Assembly: GCA_013397115.1 (NCBI GenBank)
Contig: VWZW01006249.1
Span: 802,397 to 866,396, forward strand
Direction of reading: 5' to 3'
DNA length: 64,000 bases
Source of the DNA: Edolisoma coerulescens
Taxonomy: Eukaryota > Chordata > Aves > Passeriformes > Campephagidae
The first letter of the stretch is position 1, and every line of letters begins with the position of its first letter. The notes beneath the pieces are model-generated. The model worked only from the letters and a program-made list of their open reading frames with translations, was not told where the DNA came from and did no database searches. Shown piece by piece: positions 38,901 to 53,900 of the stretch. A program made the translations under genes and the position numbers.

Positions 38901-41900
38901 ACTAAATCTTCAGCCTTAAAGAAATGTTTCCTAAGTATCTTAAATGTAAACAGCAATTTGCATCTTTTTAGCCCTAAATTATAAAACAGTTTGATCGAGA
39001 CTGGTTTAGAAACTACAATCATTCAACTTGTGTTTCAAGTCATGAATAGAAGGCTGCCTTCCACTGGTCACCAGATCCACTGTAACAGACAAAAGCTGCC
39101 TTATAAAGTTGACAATATAATCCCCATTTACAAAACAACTTTTGTTTAACTACTGAAAAAGAACTCATTGAGATGCTAATCATATGTTGCATTGTGGTTT
39201 CTGAAAAGCACTAAAAAGCATATTGTTTCAAAAGGCTGAAACATGGGTGACCAAAAAAATACCCAAATTAAGGCAAAGATGACTTTTTACCTCAGTCTCT
39301 CCCGAGTTAGAAATGTGATTTTTTTTTTGTTGCTTTTGTCCTATGTAAGATAGTAGTGGCTTAACTCTATTTCACGAGAGCTAGCTTTTGATTAGAGCAG
39401 TAACAGCAAATTAACAACAAATCTACTGTAAAGCTTAGCTTTTTTGACTTGTTGGGGTTTTTTTTTTTGGAGCTGCAGTTCAATGCAAAAATAGGTCTCA
39501 TGAAAGACAAAAATAATTTAGCTTCAAAAGCACTCTTCAGAAGGAGACAGAAGTAGTTGTATACTCCAGATATTTCAGACAACAGAAATCCTAGCAGCAT
39601 CTATGATCCCAATGACTAAAGTGACACTATACAATCAGAACACATGCACATCAGACTGCACTGGCAGCAACCAACAGGAGCGATGTGTTTTTAAATAGTG
39701 CTGCTTAGACTTCGCTCCAGGATGGGCTATTTTCAACCCTGCTGAGCAAGCAGCAGTGTTCACTCACTTGGCGCTTTGGAAGCCAAGGACTGTACTGCTG
39801 CTTTAATGGGGCTCCCTGGAATAGATTTAGACCATGCCCTCTGATAATCTGATTTTGTTTCTAACTGATGGTTTTGATGCACTAGATTCAAGAGGAAAAA
39901 CAATGTAAGCCAAGATACCATCCCCTGAATAATTAAAAACAGCCCCAACATATCCTGATCCCATTCACTTTAATAAGACATTAGTAAGAGACAATTTAAC
40001 CATTACTTTTTCCAGTTCCCAAAGTGATCCATTTACTCTTCCAACAGAGATCACTACTCCTACAAAACAGCAATAGTAACTTTCATAAAATCAATTTATC
40101 TGCTTCTTTAAGGCACAGTTCTATTTCTGCCAGTATTCGATAACAGTGAAGAGTATTTTTAGTCACTCACTATTTACAGCATAAGGAACTGGGACATGAG
40201 ACAATCTTCTTGCTTGTCTCAACCTTTGAAAACTGGGCACATCACTGCCTTATGTCTTTTACTTTCCTCCTCCCCCTCTTTTGAACAACAGGGTTAGTTA
40301 GTAAAACCCTTTATGAAGCTGACAGTGACTTAATTACACAAAGTCCAACATAAGTGGAAGTCCAATATTCCCACTATCAACCAGTGAACTGAACTGTTCA
40401 GTGAGACCTATAAGATGCAACACAAAACTTAGAAGTAAGTGTGAATCACTCACAGAAATGCTATAAAAGATGTATCTTACAGTTTCATGCCAGACTTTTG
40501 TAACTCTTTTATTACTTTTCCCCCACTATTCTCCTGCTATAGCAGCAAAGCCAGTAATATTCCAACTGCAGATAACAGGGAAAACTGCCTTCTCCCCTTT
40601 GAACTGACTTCCCCCCTGCTGAACTGACCAGCAATGCTCTGCAGAGATGAAAATGAAGCTCACACTGCAGCTTCTCTTTGAGAATCAAACATATGGAATG
40701 CTATCTTTTAAAGTTATTCTCACGTATGGGTCTTGTAAGCACCAGGAAAATACAGTCAGAAAACAAATACTGTTCACAAATCCAGTAAATGCTTTCGTTC
40801 ACAAGCTCTTTAAAATTATGGAAATTCTATTTGATTTTGGGTTAGTAATCATATTTACAGAATGAGATAACAGGAAGGACAAACATATTTGCTAGCTCAC
40901 AGCAATTTTAATATACTCAGAGACAGCACACATACTGCCACAGAAAGTAAAATACAAAAACCCACCCAAATTTGCTGAGTTTTTAGTAGAGAAAGATCAC
41001 TTCTCTTCACTGCATTCACACAAGAGATGTAATCAAGGAGAGCAATATGCAATAACCCTGTTTTTTTCAGTGGCTTACATCACTGAGAAAATTGTAATAT
41101 ACAAATCCAAATCACAGTGAGAAATTTTCCTCATCTAACTTCCTATTCTTTGATACTGCTTTTCACAATGCAGTCTCATTATGACATACTTTGAAAATGA
41201 TTTATACATATATCATTATCACAGCAGTTCAAGTCATTTCTAATGATCTAATCCAAGCCTCCTCATCCAACTGCAAATGAGATCTCAAACTCCAGTCTTC
41301 TAGGGGTTTGCACAATGGCCTGATGGGACATGTTTTTAACTGAAGTTATGGTTTAAATTGATTTTTAAGCAAGACTGAAGTCCTGAAGTAAGCTGGAAAG
41401 ACAGTTTGTTAGCTTCAATAACCAAAAGTTAAACTGACTCTCTGCCAACATCTACTTGGAAGAACTCAAACTTGGAATAACAACTTTTTTGCAGTACTTT
41501 TGAGGTTCAGTATAACTTAAGTGTCAAACAAAACTGATTTGCATTACATCTGAAGACTGATCATACATAAATAGGCAGGCAGAGTACAGGTGAACTCTGG
41601 TGCATCGGTTCTGAAGACGTAGAAGTATTTCATGGTACTTTTTCACCCTTCTGAGCATTTGCCACTAAAGCTAGATTTCTGGGGCTATACTTGTCAAATT
41701 TAAGTACTATTCTCTGTACACATCCATCAGCTTTTGTGTAAAATGGGACAGACTGGGTACAACCACCTCTTCTAAACAGCTCTCTGAAGGCACATGTGAC
41801 AGACACATGCAGGGGAAGCTTTTATTTCACACAAATGTCACCCTCATGAGATATAGGTAATAATTTAGTGACTTGAACTTTTATTATCTCATTTTCCAGA

Positions 41901-44900
41901 TCACATGGAAGAGCAATTAGTATAGATACTTTTAAGAATGTATTTTTCAAAGAAACATATATCCATTGGGTAGGAAATGTACTGCTTGCAAACTTAAGCC
42001 TGACTGCTAAGGATTTCTTAAAATGGCAGAATAAAGAAGACTCACTTTGGTTTACCATAAATCTCTCTCACACCATAACTGCATATGAATCACTTGAGGA
42101 CAGCACAATTCATGGTGTCATACACGAGCCAAAGTCTCATTTGATGCTTACAAATGGCTTACAGGTTTTGACATTTAATAAAAAAAATATTTCATCTATA
42201 GCACAAAATGGAAGTACTCACTGATATCATCTTCATGATAAATGACAGAGTGGAATGGTAGGTTTCTGTCCTTTATGTATCTCTCTGCTGGCTCAATATA
42301 AAAGGTCCCGCTGTGAGTTTGGATGAATCCTTCAAATTTTCCATCAATAACAGACCCATGAGTAAAACTTCCCTGCTCACCTGTTAAGGGACAAAGTGCA
42401 TTAGTTTTTTTATACCCTTCAAAAAGCTTTCAGCCCTGTGCAAACTTCAAACATCCCACTACCCAAGGTGTTAGGCTCCCTGCTAACACGTGGTACTTGT
42501 ATAATTATCCTAATCATGTACCAGTTCCCAGCTGCTAAAAACCTCCATGAATTCTGGGGTAATAAGATTCTGGATAACAGAAAGACATGTCTGATTTTTT
42601 CTGACTAAGATTATCCATCAGTAAGACAAACAGTTACAGCAAAATCACAGTCACTAAGTTCAGCAGCTTCCCAGTCAGGTGCATAAATGACATGTTTAAA
42701 AAGCATAAAGGAAGAATTCAACTCTGTATTTTAAAGCTGTTACATACACAGCATGTAATTCTATAGTCAAATCCTGTCTGTATACATCCGTTCATACAAT
42801 TAGAAATATAAAATAAATAATAAAATCAGAGCATATACGGAACTTTGAAAGCTTTTAAAGAAAGACTTCTCTATATTCAAGACATCCATTTTTCTCTTCA
42901 AGCATAATCCTCTTAAAAATGTAGCTAGGTTTAAACCTGGCAGAGAGTGAATTTGTATTTGAAACAGTCACAATCAGGGAAAAGTACAACTGTCAAAGTT
43001 TAATCACTGACTGCTACAACATGCAGCATCCCAACAGCCTTTCCCATATAAAGGATGAAAGACCATTCTGCTAAAACAATGTTTATATATGCCTCCATTG
43101 AGGAAAATTCAGAATCACACTACCAAAAAGCCTTCTGACCTACTCAAAATAACTGGTAAATAAGTCTGCTAAGATGCATATGAAGCCCTAACTGTGTTTA
43201 TTACTTTTCAAAGCTGAAAATGCTCACTTCAAGACTGCAGAACATAGCTAAGAAAGATCTTCAGGAAAACAGAAAAAAACAGCAGAAAGAGGGCAGAGTG
43301 AATCTTAATCCGTTTCTTCTTTTCATCTGCTTTTAATTCTGTAATTCTTCTTCATTTTTAATCAATTTTATCTTTTGTATTCAGTGAAATCAAGTATATT
43401 GCCCTTAATGATGGTAACTATATTCCTTTTATTCCTTTAAACTAAGAATGGCACCTGATTTCTTTTTTATTCAATGCATACAACTTTTTCCTTTTTAATG
43501 CATCAGACTTCCAAGAAGAGTATGTTTATAAGCAGAGTTGAAATTCAAGTTTTATGGGTATGAAAATTATTAGATAAAATACTCATTTGTTAAGTGTGAC
43601 TCATATATAAAAGCAGATGGGAGTTTAAATGTGTTAGATGCATTATTAAAGTTTAACAATAATCTAATCATACAGATATTAATGTACTCCATGTACTATT
43701 AGAAAATTCCTGTTTAAAACTGCTGTACTTTCATCCATTTTGAAATATTATACTTACCATAAATGTGTCCAGTGTAAATATGAGAGGTATCATAATCAAT
43801 GACTTGGTTCGATATTTCTACTTTGAAGTCATCACTAAAAAGAGATGTATCTCTCTTCATTCGAAGGTTGAATTGTCTAAAGTGAATAAAACAAGATGGT
43901 AAATTGACTTTGAGCTTCAACTACAAGAGCACTAAATAAAGTACTTCAAAACAACAGTTTTGTGCAAACAATTTGCAGACCTTGTAAAATTTATCTGTAG
44001 AAAATTATTAGACCAGAGCCTAGGAGGATTTTTTTTAAGCAAGATTATTTAGATGCTTTTGATATAGGTAGCTAAATTTACAAGATTTAAGCCAGAAAAC
44101 ACGTGATACTTAAACACATAATTCTAAAATGCTGACTTGGACTATACACTTGTTCCCAGTCCTTCAGAAGACACTTGAGTAGCTTAGGAAAAATGCAACT
44201 ATTTTACTTCTCAGCACTGTGACGCAGAACAGATAAAACCAGCTATCACTTATTTTACTTTCACTGAAACACTTCAGATTTCAATAATGTAAATGTAGGT
44301 GAGCTAATCAGTGTTTCAACTGAAATTCAAAAAGTGAGATGGGCAACAACATCTAATAAAAATACTCAAACAGGTAGAGTTACATGAACAACCATGTAAA
44401 CAGCTCTCCTCACTGAATGATTTGGTTCAAATTTCAACACTACATACTTTAATGCAAATCCTGCCGCTAATCTATGAAACATCTTGCTTGTATGACAACA
44501 GGAGTTTCATTCAAGCAAGCAACATAACTGAAGTGCTTTAAAATACTTGACATTATATGAATTCATACCTGTGACAACCATTAGCTTGCTTCAGCATTTC
44601 ATTTGGTATTCTCTTAAATTTTGTATAAACATTTGTGTAAATACAGATCATGAAGTTGTTGAAACTTTAGCCATTCCAATTTTAGTCTTGATTTTCTTCC
44701 TATATTTTTGTTTTTCCGCACAATGACGAAATTGAAGGAATATTATAGTTACATCACCAATTTGTTACACAATTTGTTAAAAAGTAACTCAGACAAGTCC
44801 AGTACATTTGCGTTAAGAGTCTTCATCTAAAAACCGTGACCAGCAGAGCTGACCTTCACAGTGAAAGTTAGTATCCAAGTATGCCACCAACAAAATAACC

Positions 44901-47900
44901 CAGGCAATTAAGCATCATAGTGTAAAGATGATTCAATCTAGTTACTTTCTACTAATTAGCTGAAGCAAACACACAATCTATCTTCAGTCTCCACTTGCAC
45001 GTTAAATATGACAACATAGTTATAAGTATTTTGAAACATTAAGGTGTACATTAAGATGCAAACTTCAAGATCAAAAAAAAGCCATGCCTACACTCAAAAC
45101 CTGGGAAGGGCTGTAGTGACTCATGTTGACTGTTCTGTAATGCAAACAGCATTTCACAATCAAACGATATTTATTATTATTGCCACAGTGTTAATAAAGC
45201 TTCAAAGCAAGTACTCTCCTCTGGCAGTGTGTCACAGGTATCTACTACAAGGTTATGAAATTCTGAGATGTGGCTGCTAGATGGGGAAGGTTAACCTTCA
45301 GCAATTCCCTGTGACTCAGGCTTTGTGCCAAGCCCAGCAGTGCTCCTCTCACAGTTTCAGTATAGATGTATTTTATGAGGAAGATCCTCCTGTTACAAAG
45401 GAAGGAACAGTTCACTACAGGGGCACCAGGATACTGGCATCAATGAGAGACAAGAAATAAGAATTATTGTTCTTCAAGTTCGTCTTTTTACTTCCTCTGC
45501 CACAACAGTCCTTTGGTAACCCAGAGGTTCATGAGGAAGAGGAAGTAACATGAACAAGCAACCCAGAGACACACGGTAGGACAGAATGCTTCAAATTACC
45601 CAACACATTTTTCGAGGGTGAGTGGTGAGCAGGGTGGAGACTTGAAGCCACTTTATGTGGCTCTCCTGGGCAGAAGTTAAAAACGAAGACGTAGAAAGAA
45701 ATTAAGACCAACACTGATGGGAATACGACAAACTTCATTCAGGCACTTGAAAAAGTTATAATCACTTTGGATGTAATACACTGCTCAGGGTGTTACACAG
45801 ATTTGAACTCCATTTTAGTTTGAGCTTTCCCTGTGACTGAGTTGTCCCACTCGAGGATGGATCAGACTCTCAGTGCCTCTGAACTGAAGTTAAATGGCAA
45901 GAAGTTCTGGACCCTTTAGAATCTCTCCTCCCTTCTCTAGTATTTGGTAGAAGACTTCTTACCATAAGAAGTCTGTAATTCTGTCTCTGTGATGAACTGA
46001 AATATCTACCAGTCTCAGCAAGAGCACCTATCATGGCTAAAATTGCTTTTTCCTCATGAAAATGTAGGTTTTTGGAAAAAAACCCTCAATCTGTATGGCA
46101 CTTTTCTTTCAGAAGTGTAAACACCATTTCTTTAAAATTACATTTTTCTGGTTGTACTCATATGTGTTTCAAATAAAACTGAGGAGCAGTTGTCTCTAAC
46201 ACTCAACTGCATCAGCAATTTTCTATGGCTTTGCAGTACACAGCCTAAGAGAATGCAGAACTTCTGATGCATTAACTCCCATCTATAACAGCAGAGTGGG
46301 GGGATAAAACCCAGGACTTGAGCCTGAAAGCTGGTAATTCACCAAGCTTAGTTTAGTATAATCCCAAGCCCATAGATGGATGAGCCCCATGCATCAATTG
46401 TGAAGCCATCCAGGGTATCCTCAGTTGCTGCTCCCACCCTTACAAACCAGCAGGACAATCGTGGTGCAGTCATGGGCTGCCCTCGGGGGCCACCATCCAA
46501 CCACGCTTTAGGGCCAGCCTGGAGTTTTGCCTAACATCCAACACTACAGCACTCACCTTTAGGGGGGCAAGGGGAAGCTCAGTGGAGTTTAATGAAGCTG
46601 GGAATGGTTGTTCCTTCCATGGGATACCCTTCCATCAACATTACCTGTATGTCACTTCAAAATGGACTGTTAGAAGTCATACGTACCAAATAAAAAGTTT
46701 TACCAGTTTAAAATTGAGGAAGCTTCTATTCAATATTCTCCTTTAATTTTCATCCTCTTCTTAATTTGCACATTGCTACATAACAAACACTACAAATTCT
46801 AATCCATGTTGCCAATTATCTGTCTTTTAATAAAATCAGCTCTATTTGCAGGATTAGAGAACTATTTCAAATACAAAAAAACTCAGCTGTGCTTCACACT
46901 AACAATTCTCTATTTGATTTCTTAACTTGGTTAAACTATTAGATAACCTGATCATCTCTCAGCTATTTTTAAACAGGTCTTTTCTTAGTCATTCAAACAT
47001 GCTTGATGACAACAGGATTATCTGTCTAGACTGCTCACCTTCTTAATAATGAAAAATTGACAAATATTCCCTTACTTCTCCCCCACCAAAGGAGGAAGGA
47101 GACAACTTGGGACTGTGGGGGGGAAGGGGCCGGGGAAGATGGAGGAGTAAGCATTTTATTCATCTCTGCTTCCAATAATTAACAACTTTAACAGATCACC
47201 AAAATTCAAATATAAATTCTACCGTGGCTTAAATCCAGTAACTTCATGATTCTTCTGAGGACAGGAGACTCCAGGGAAGTTAAACAAATTTGTCTATATC
47301 ATTACTGAGTATGGTTTCTAAACTAGCCACAATGGAAGAAATAAGAAGCTTCAAATAAGCCTTCTGGCAATTACCATTTCTACAGCATGCACCGAGTTCT
47401 CAGTGCAAACTAAGCTATTCCCTAGCCTAGCTACACACCAGGCAGGAGATTGACTAATTTCAGAAAAATAATGCCTCTTATTTACACACTTTCTACCTCG
47501 CAGAAGACATTTCCCAGCAGTAGTGATATCTAGAATATAATTAAATCAATTAAGACCAAGTTTTGACCTTGCTTATTTGTTACTGCTTCTGTCTTCCACA
47601 GATCTGAAAACTGATATGGTAAGAGGACACTCCATAGACCTATATGGTTGCCCATTTGGTTGCAGACAGAATTTTGGTATAACTGACATGCACATATATA
47701 CATATATGTATTTATATAATCTGCTTTGATAGTAAGCTACATCTTATATATTAACGGCAGTACCCTGAAGGCTACCAAGAGGTAGGTTTTTATTTCTCTT
47801 TAGCTTACCTCAGGGAGACTATGTCCAATTTGCAAATAACATAGCAATTCAGTCATAATTAAAGAAAATTAAAGAAAATCTATAGTGGAGAGCACCACAC

Positions 47901-50900
47901 CAAAACCCAGTACTTTCCCACGGGCTCAAGTTATGTTGATCCTATGCTCTAATCAGAGCAAGTACTTGAAAGAAAAAAAAACAAAGCCACGTTTATATAC
48001 TGACAACATTTGGTAAAAGGCATATAAAGGCTTGAATGCAAGTGTTAATGCCTAACCTATTATTCCATCTCTTTTTAATATGAGTTACCTTCTAAGATCA
48101 GTGATTTCACCAGAATGGAATGTCCAATATATTGGGTCACTGGTACCAAGTCTGCAGATTTTTACAGGACTGACAGAAAAAGCTGTTATCTGGTATACAA
48201 AAAGGGCACTTGGTGCTTTCCCTTTTGTCTCTTTCCTCAGTCAAATTGCTTTAACTGATGACAGGCTCACAGAATGACTCAGTGACCAGAGGAGATGGTG
48301 GAGAAAAGAGAAAGGGAAAAAAGGAGATGAAGTTACTCCACAGCTGGAAGAAACGGCTGGGAAAAGCAAACTGAAGGGGATGGGTTGGCAACAGCACGGA
48401 ATGACTTCAGTACAAGGTGAGTCCATTAAGGTTCACAGTCTTTTCTTCCCAGTAGGAACCAGAAAAACCCTCACAATAATGGCTCCATCAGCCTCCTCAC
48501 AAGTCAGCATCTAGAAAATACTGTTCTGCTTGAGGTGCAAGTCTTTTATCCTTACTTTTCCTACCTCAGAACTCAAAGACTCTCTTCTTGGAAAAATGGA
48601 AGGGGGGGGTCTATAAATGGAAGGGGATAATAACTTGAGCTCTTCTTTCTAACTGCTTCCATGAGGTATCCCACAATCTAAACTCAGTTCCCACAAGACT
48701 GTCAGACTCATTCCAGCTCTGAACTATAGTAAATAGAAGGCAGCTTAACAACCTAATACTGGATTTATACTACCCACAATTCTACAGAATGATCACATTT
48801 AAAGATTTTTTTTTCATTGTTTTAATTTACTATTAAACCCACACAACATACTTCATCACTTTACTAATAATTCCCATGGTCCTGCTACTTACACTAAAGA
48901 AAACTTATCTTTGAAGCAGCCCATGATAAGGTCTCCAGGTTTATCACTGTTTCTTTGATCCACCTAGATACACAGAATCATCCCCTGGTAAGTACTTATG
49001 TAAATCCCAATCTCTGCCGCATTTCGACGCTCAGCCATCCCGGCTAGAATGCTTGCAACTTATGTTTGGTTTCCATTAACACCTCTAGGATGATACTTGT
49101 GGTTATTCAGATGTCTTTCCTGACCTTCAGAAGTCAGACTTGCTAAACTTGGTATTCCAGAACACTACAGTGAGGATGCAGCCTTCATTCCAAAGCATTT
49201 GCCAGTGATCACTCTTGATATACATAGCTGCAAACACAAGCTAGCTCAGATAACAGAAACCATCCAAGTAGGATTAGAAGTAGCTATATGTTGGCTAATT
49301 TACACTCTAAGAAAGTATCCCTCTGTCCTGAAGAGGACAGTGTACAGATATTAAAGGCAGAACAGCCTTTACCCAAGGTTTACATTTTTTTTCCCTTTCA
49401 GTAAAACTTCTCTGGGAAGTTCAGTACAGATTTTACTACCTGGTTTCCTGTTTATTGAAAATAACCTTCCCATTTGTATTTACATAAAGTTGACTATTTA
49501 TGGCATTATGGCATAAACGCCATGTTCTAACAAAAACAAGACATCAAAAATCAGAAAACAGGTAAAGATGTACTAGAATAAAAGCACAAGCAGAGTTACT
49601 ACATGAATTCAAACTATGAAAGTAATTAGGAAGAAGCTTTCTTAGTTAAACAAGTAAAGACACAGAAGAGAAATCCACTAGCTGACAATATGAGCACATA
49701 GCTTGGGTACATTCATTTAAATATAGTGCTTTCCATTTTAAGAACATGACTTTTTCAGAGCATGGCTATGTCTACTGAAGTTTGCTGGCCAAGGAGTAGA
49801 GCTGTAAAGCATTAATACCAATTTCAGCAGTACAGTGGAAATGCTGCACCTCGGCTGGGCTGTCCCACCAGCCAATGTCACTGTACCACATGTCTCCCAG
49901 ACAAACCCAAGTCAAACATCAAATGCCTTTTTTCCTGAGGGCTACACATAATCCAGCTCACTATATTTAAACTCATAAAATGCGAGACATTTAACCCACA
50001 GATTCAGCCTCTAGAATTTTTTAACTTCCTTTCAATTAAAAAAACGTTTAAGAACTTAGGACCCTGCTTCCCAGTTCTCTGCAAGATAAATTTGCTTCAC
50101 CTACAAGCACCAACATAAGGAGGGTTTGGTTTTGGGTTTTTTCGACAAAACAGGTGTACGAAATGACTCCTGATTCACAGGCCTCTTGCCTGGCAAGTTA
50201 TCTGTCAAGGTATGTAACTTAAAAGGTACAACAGATAGCTAATGACTGAAGAATTGCCACAGAGCAGTGAATAATACTAAAAAGACTATAGCAAGAACTA
50301 AAGACATCTATTATTTTTCTTTTTAAATTCAGGACAGCCTAAAATGAGTTGCAGTAAGTGAACCTTGCAAAAAAATTCACTTAGTAAAAGTCATGAAAAT
50401 AATTCTCCTAAGTCTCACAAAGCCAACCAGTAGGTTCTGTTTGATGACCACTAAACCAACCTACTTAAGAAGCTGAGCTGTTATGGGGTGTGTTTAAGTG
50501 CACATGGAACTGAAAGAGACACAACACATATTTTCAGATTAGTCCAGTGATACTGAATCTGCTTTTTGTTCTGACAGGCTCAAAGCACATAGAAGACAGA
50601 GCCATTTCATGAATTGAGCACCGCGCTGTTCTCACAATTTTAAAAGCATGTAAATTAAATGCCATAAAATGAAACATCTCGTGTAATAAAAACCTTAAGT
50701 TGACAATATAAAGTCCTCTTCAATCCAGGAGTAACCAGCTCAGTTACTTCAGTCCATCTCAGCATGGCAGCATGCTCAGAACACCGCTTTTAAAATTCAG
50801 CTTATCAAGTATTATTTCTCTGCAGGTATCCTCCTGTGTTTTAATAACCTACTCAAATATGGCCAAAAATTATCTTCTTTAAACACAAACATTTACCATA

Positions 50901-53900
50901 ATGAATAATGAGAGCATTATGAAGGATTAGAGATTACTACAGAACCAAGAATTAAAAAAAACCCCTCAGACTTAATTAAGAACTGAAATTTTGTGGTCCA
51001 CAGTTTTCCTATAAGGACCATGTACAGACCATACATTCCCACAAATATGTCTGAACAACTTACAGTATTTCTCAAAGAATAAAATTTTATGTAAAAATCT
51101 ACTGAAAAACATAGCTATATTGTAAAACATCTGAAAGAAATTCTCAGCGTATCTTTAATTTAATAGTAAGCCGGTGTTATCATGTGTTCAAGTACCACTT
51201 GAACATTCAACTGTTCACTCAAGTTGTGTGGGCACCTTTCCCAAGCAAGAGTCAACAGCTAATCTAGGAAAAGGAGTGAAAGTGGGTGTGGATGGACAGT
51301 TAATAGGATCAAGCAAAGAATTAGAAAGCATACGTTACCAGCAGTGTATTAAATAAAAATTTGACTAAAAAGAGAGTTAAACAATACATAGACATACTTT
51401 TTCCCTTCTGAATGCATCAACATCTCAGGAATTCATCGTTTTGCCACTAGGTAAAGAAGTACAGTTAGAACATCAGACATCGTCCATGTTTTTTAAACTC
51501 CGTCCTTGAAAACACTATGAAGTATTCAGCATATTTCTGACATTCTACAGTTGAGAGGAATTCAGTTCAAGATATTCTATGATTAATATACTGCAAATGT
51601 TTATACTGAAAAAGTGAAGAAAAATTTCCAGTTTCTGTGCAGGGAAGGAGTTGTGTCCAGTAAGTGAACAAGTGTAAGTACACATTTTGTGATCAGGTGA
51701 AAACTGTGTATAAAATCCAACATCAGGTTAAGTGATGTACCAACTTCCTTTTTGAAACTACTGACATTACCTTGACATGCAAAAGGAAGTTACATTTAAA
51801 ATACTTCACTGTATCTCAAGCAAGTGCCAAAGGCACTGTTCTTCCTTGAATCAATCCATGTATTTTGGGGAGCAGGTCTGTGCTGTGTTTTGCTTTATGG
51901 GTTGCTTTGGGGGGGGGGAAGGGTTGTGGGGTGGGTTCAAAAACTACTGTCTATTAACCAAGTTCCTGGTATAAACACTGTGCATTCATTAGTTTTGTGT
52001 GAGCCTTCCCTGGACTCAAAGGACACCTAAAATTAACTCTCACTAAAACACTCAATAAAAACTGGCAGGCGGAAGAGCTATGATACACAACCAGGATCGT
52101 TTCAAACCTTCATATTCCTTCCAACTTGACACATTTTAGAAATAAGCATGTTTTGTACCACTGGGGAACCAATAATGTCAATTAATCTAATATATGGTTT
52201 ATTATTCAAAAGAATTAATAAGGATTTGTAGCTTAGTTTCAGCAATTTTAACTGCCCTACTAAGTTAGTATTTCAGCATTGAATAGTGTGGCTGGTTCAG
52301 TCTAGTTCATTGCATTTACCATAACAAGTTGTATTTTATATTACCAAACAACAAAAATTTTGAAAAATTTCTGTTCTGAACAGCATATTGTGTGGCATCT
52401 AACTTTCAGATGAAGGTTAAACAGAGAAGGTTTCTCAGGGATGGTATATTATACACCCATTTGTTGAATTACTGAGTCTAGTGTGAAAAAAGGTAGCTTT
52501 GAGTTTAATTCCATCATTTCAGTATCTATTTCATTATTAAACTATTAGCCCATAGTTAAATGGTCCCTTTAACTTGGTCTAAATATGTAATATTTAAACT
52601 GTGTTTTTATTTTTTCCTTTTTCAACAGAAGGGTACTACGAGATACAGCTCTTAAATCCAAACAGCCTACTGAAAAGAACAGATGCTACTTAACACAATG
52701 CTAAAATATTGGTAGCTGCCAGCCGTTTTCTGGACAATGGAACCGTAAGTTTGATGAATGCTTATCTGGCATTGTCAGCACTGCCACTGAAAAGGCTGGT
52801 ACTGCATCCTCCCTCTCACCACTGCTGCTTAGTTCTGCACTCTTTCTTCTTACAGCAAATTTGCCTCTACAGTGAACAGAAGAACGAATTAACCTCACTG
52901 AAAAATAAGCAGCCAAATGGCTCTCCCATCTTGACTGGCCGCGTGACCAGCAGGTGCTTCCTTTGGCACTCACCGAAAGATTAAGTTTAGAAGTTCCAAC
53001 TGGTCACAGAGATACAGCCTGAGAACCACTGTGGCCCAGCTTCACTTGCTGCTGCCAGCAGAGAATGGCAGTAAATATTAGCACAGCTTTTCCATTGTTT
53101 CCTGGCTACAAAATGCAGCCATTTCATTAGATTCCAAATCAAAATATGAGACTGTAATTTCAGTCCTCATAAGTAGAAGCTGCTTACTATATTTATTAAG
53201 TTAAGGGGATGAAAGTTGGACAGCTGTGTGCCAATAAACCACTACACCTGGACAAACCCTAATGAACCATTTGGTAAAAGACCAATCAAAAAGATCAGGT
53301 GTTAGTTTTCAGAATATCAAATCTCATATTGACTGAATGCCTTCAAGTTTCACCATCTGTATTTAAATGCCACAGCACTTTAAAAGTCTATGGCCTATAT
53401 CTAAATGGTTTATGTGTTTTGCAAAAGCTTTATTTCCTACCTTCACACAAAGTAACTCAAATACTTGATAGAAAGGTTTTACTTTTGTCCTTCTCAGTGA
53501 TGACATAAATCACTTAGTTATTCACAATAAACCAGCTGCAACTGCAAAAAGCCAATCCTATTTATACAGCTGCTTAAACTGCTACACACCTTCAAAGCAA
53601 ATAAACAGACTCTGTGAAGTAAAACTCAATTCACTCAATCCTTCCTAATTCATATTTAAAGCAAAATGAAAATGTTTTGTAAGAGCACATCCAAACTGAT
53701 TAACAGGAACTTTGGACTAAATTTACATCCTGTCAACTACCCTCTCTTTGACAGGAAGTGTTAGGTGTGCCACAGGAAACTACGAAAATCCTAAATTACG
53801 GACTGCTTTGACCTTAAAGTCAGTTTCCAATCAGCCTCCTCAGTTAATGATGGATTTGTGCCTCAAACCATAGGGATTTAGGATCAATTCCACATATAAA

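Noticed and set aside
41240..41340. Possible third CR1 3' end (phrase like GATCTAATCCAAGCCTCC)
   Set aside because: Only one short loose resemblance; order of further CR1 blocks is missing.
47690..47720. ATATATAC alternation as a possible origin or regulatory site
   Set aside because: Short AT microsatellite-like sequence common in introns.
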